64,000 nt of DNA from Sideroxydans sp. GTDB lineage: Bacteria > Pseudomonadota > Gammaproteobacteria > Burkholderiales > Gallionellaceae. Every line of letters begins with the position of its first letter. Position 1 is the first letter of the stretch. Positions 63,914 to 64,000 of this stretch are shown in pieces. The notes beneath the pieces were generated by a model. The model saw only the letters and a list, made by a program, of their open reading frames with translations, was not told where the DNA came from and ran no database searches. The position numbers were made by a program, and so were the translations under genes. The stretch covers positions 124,001 through 188,000 of the forward strand of contig VMTA01000023.1 in assembly GCA_013791855.1 (NCBI GenBank). Direction: 5' to 3'.

Positions 63914-64000
63914 GAACTTCTTCTCCGTCGGATTGAACCAATTCCATGCCGCCCGGTCGCAGGCGTCGGGGTGTAGCGCCCCCAGGTGCGGCGCTAAATG
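63914..64000. other. Window end after the last c-di-GMP gene
   Basis: These 87 bases hold no recognisable gene or terminator. Confidence 0.3.

Overview
The window is a stretch of a betaproteobacterial chromosome, most likely from the Gallionellaceae (Sideroxydans/Gallionella-like iron oxidisers) or a close Nitrosomonadales relative. The gene blocks petABC-sspA-sspB, rpoH-ftsX-ftsE-ftsY, rsmD-coaD-ferredoxin, dnaX-ybaB-recR, nadB/rpoE-rseABC-mucD-lepA-lepB-rnc-era-recO-pdxJ-acpS and zipA-ligA are typical of that class. A lexA gene preceded by a GAAC-N4-GTTC operator, rather than CTGT-N8-ACAG, is the pattern I recall for this group. DNA is moderately GC-rich and gene-dense, with no tRNA, rRNA, IS element, prophage or CRISPR array. 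The placement is inference; no 16S gene is present.

Layout. 0.2-3.9 kb: cytochrome bc1 complex, then SspA/SspB. 3.9-7.4 kb (minus): rpoH under an apparent CIRCE (HrcA) operator, then ftsX-ftsE-ftsY. 7.4-11.4 kb: paired M16 peptidases, rsmD (apparent ATA start), coaD, ferredoxin. 11.5-14.5 kb: lexA, then a periplasmic-binding-protein plus HAMP-GGDEF pair. 14.5-19.4 kb: cytochrome b561, heat-shock-type htpX, mlaA, a YlqF-type GTPase and class I fumarase. 19.5-23.1 kb: an inverted-repeat element abutting the SRP RNA gene, then dnaX-ybaB-recR-rluB. 23.2-26.5 kb: a signalling cassette (class III cyclase with PEGA domain, small TPR-like lipoprotein, membrane Ser/Thr kinase) and a YgfX-like protein. 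26.5-39.7 kb: nadB, the sigma-E envelope stress operon, lepA/lepB and the rnc-era-recO-pdxJ-acpS-nagZ run. 39.7-45.3 kb: zipA, ligA with patchy base composition, a purine phosphoribosyltransferase, MTA/MTI phosphorylase, peptide deformylase and a dihaem cytochrome. 45.5-63.9 kb: six cyclic-di-GMP enzymes, interrupted only by acnA on the minus strand.

Functional themes. Protein quality control and stress response are dense: RpoH, HtpX, RpoE/RseABC/MucD, SspB and LexA, and several still show readable control sites (CIRCE at rpoH, a sigma-32-type promoter at htpX, a sigma-E-type promoter at rpoE, a LexA operator at lexA). The second theme is nucleotide and phosphorylation signalling: seven GGDEF proteins in total, four with EAL domains, sensing through periplasmic Cache-like, MHYT, PhnD-like and PAS modules, plus the cyclase/lipoprotein/kinase cassette.

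All statements come from reading the sequence and from family knowledge; no database search was run. Start codons were moved inward from the longest open frame where a ribosome-binding site, signal peptide or conserved N-terminus supported it.
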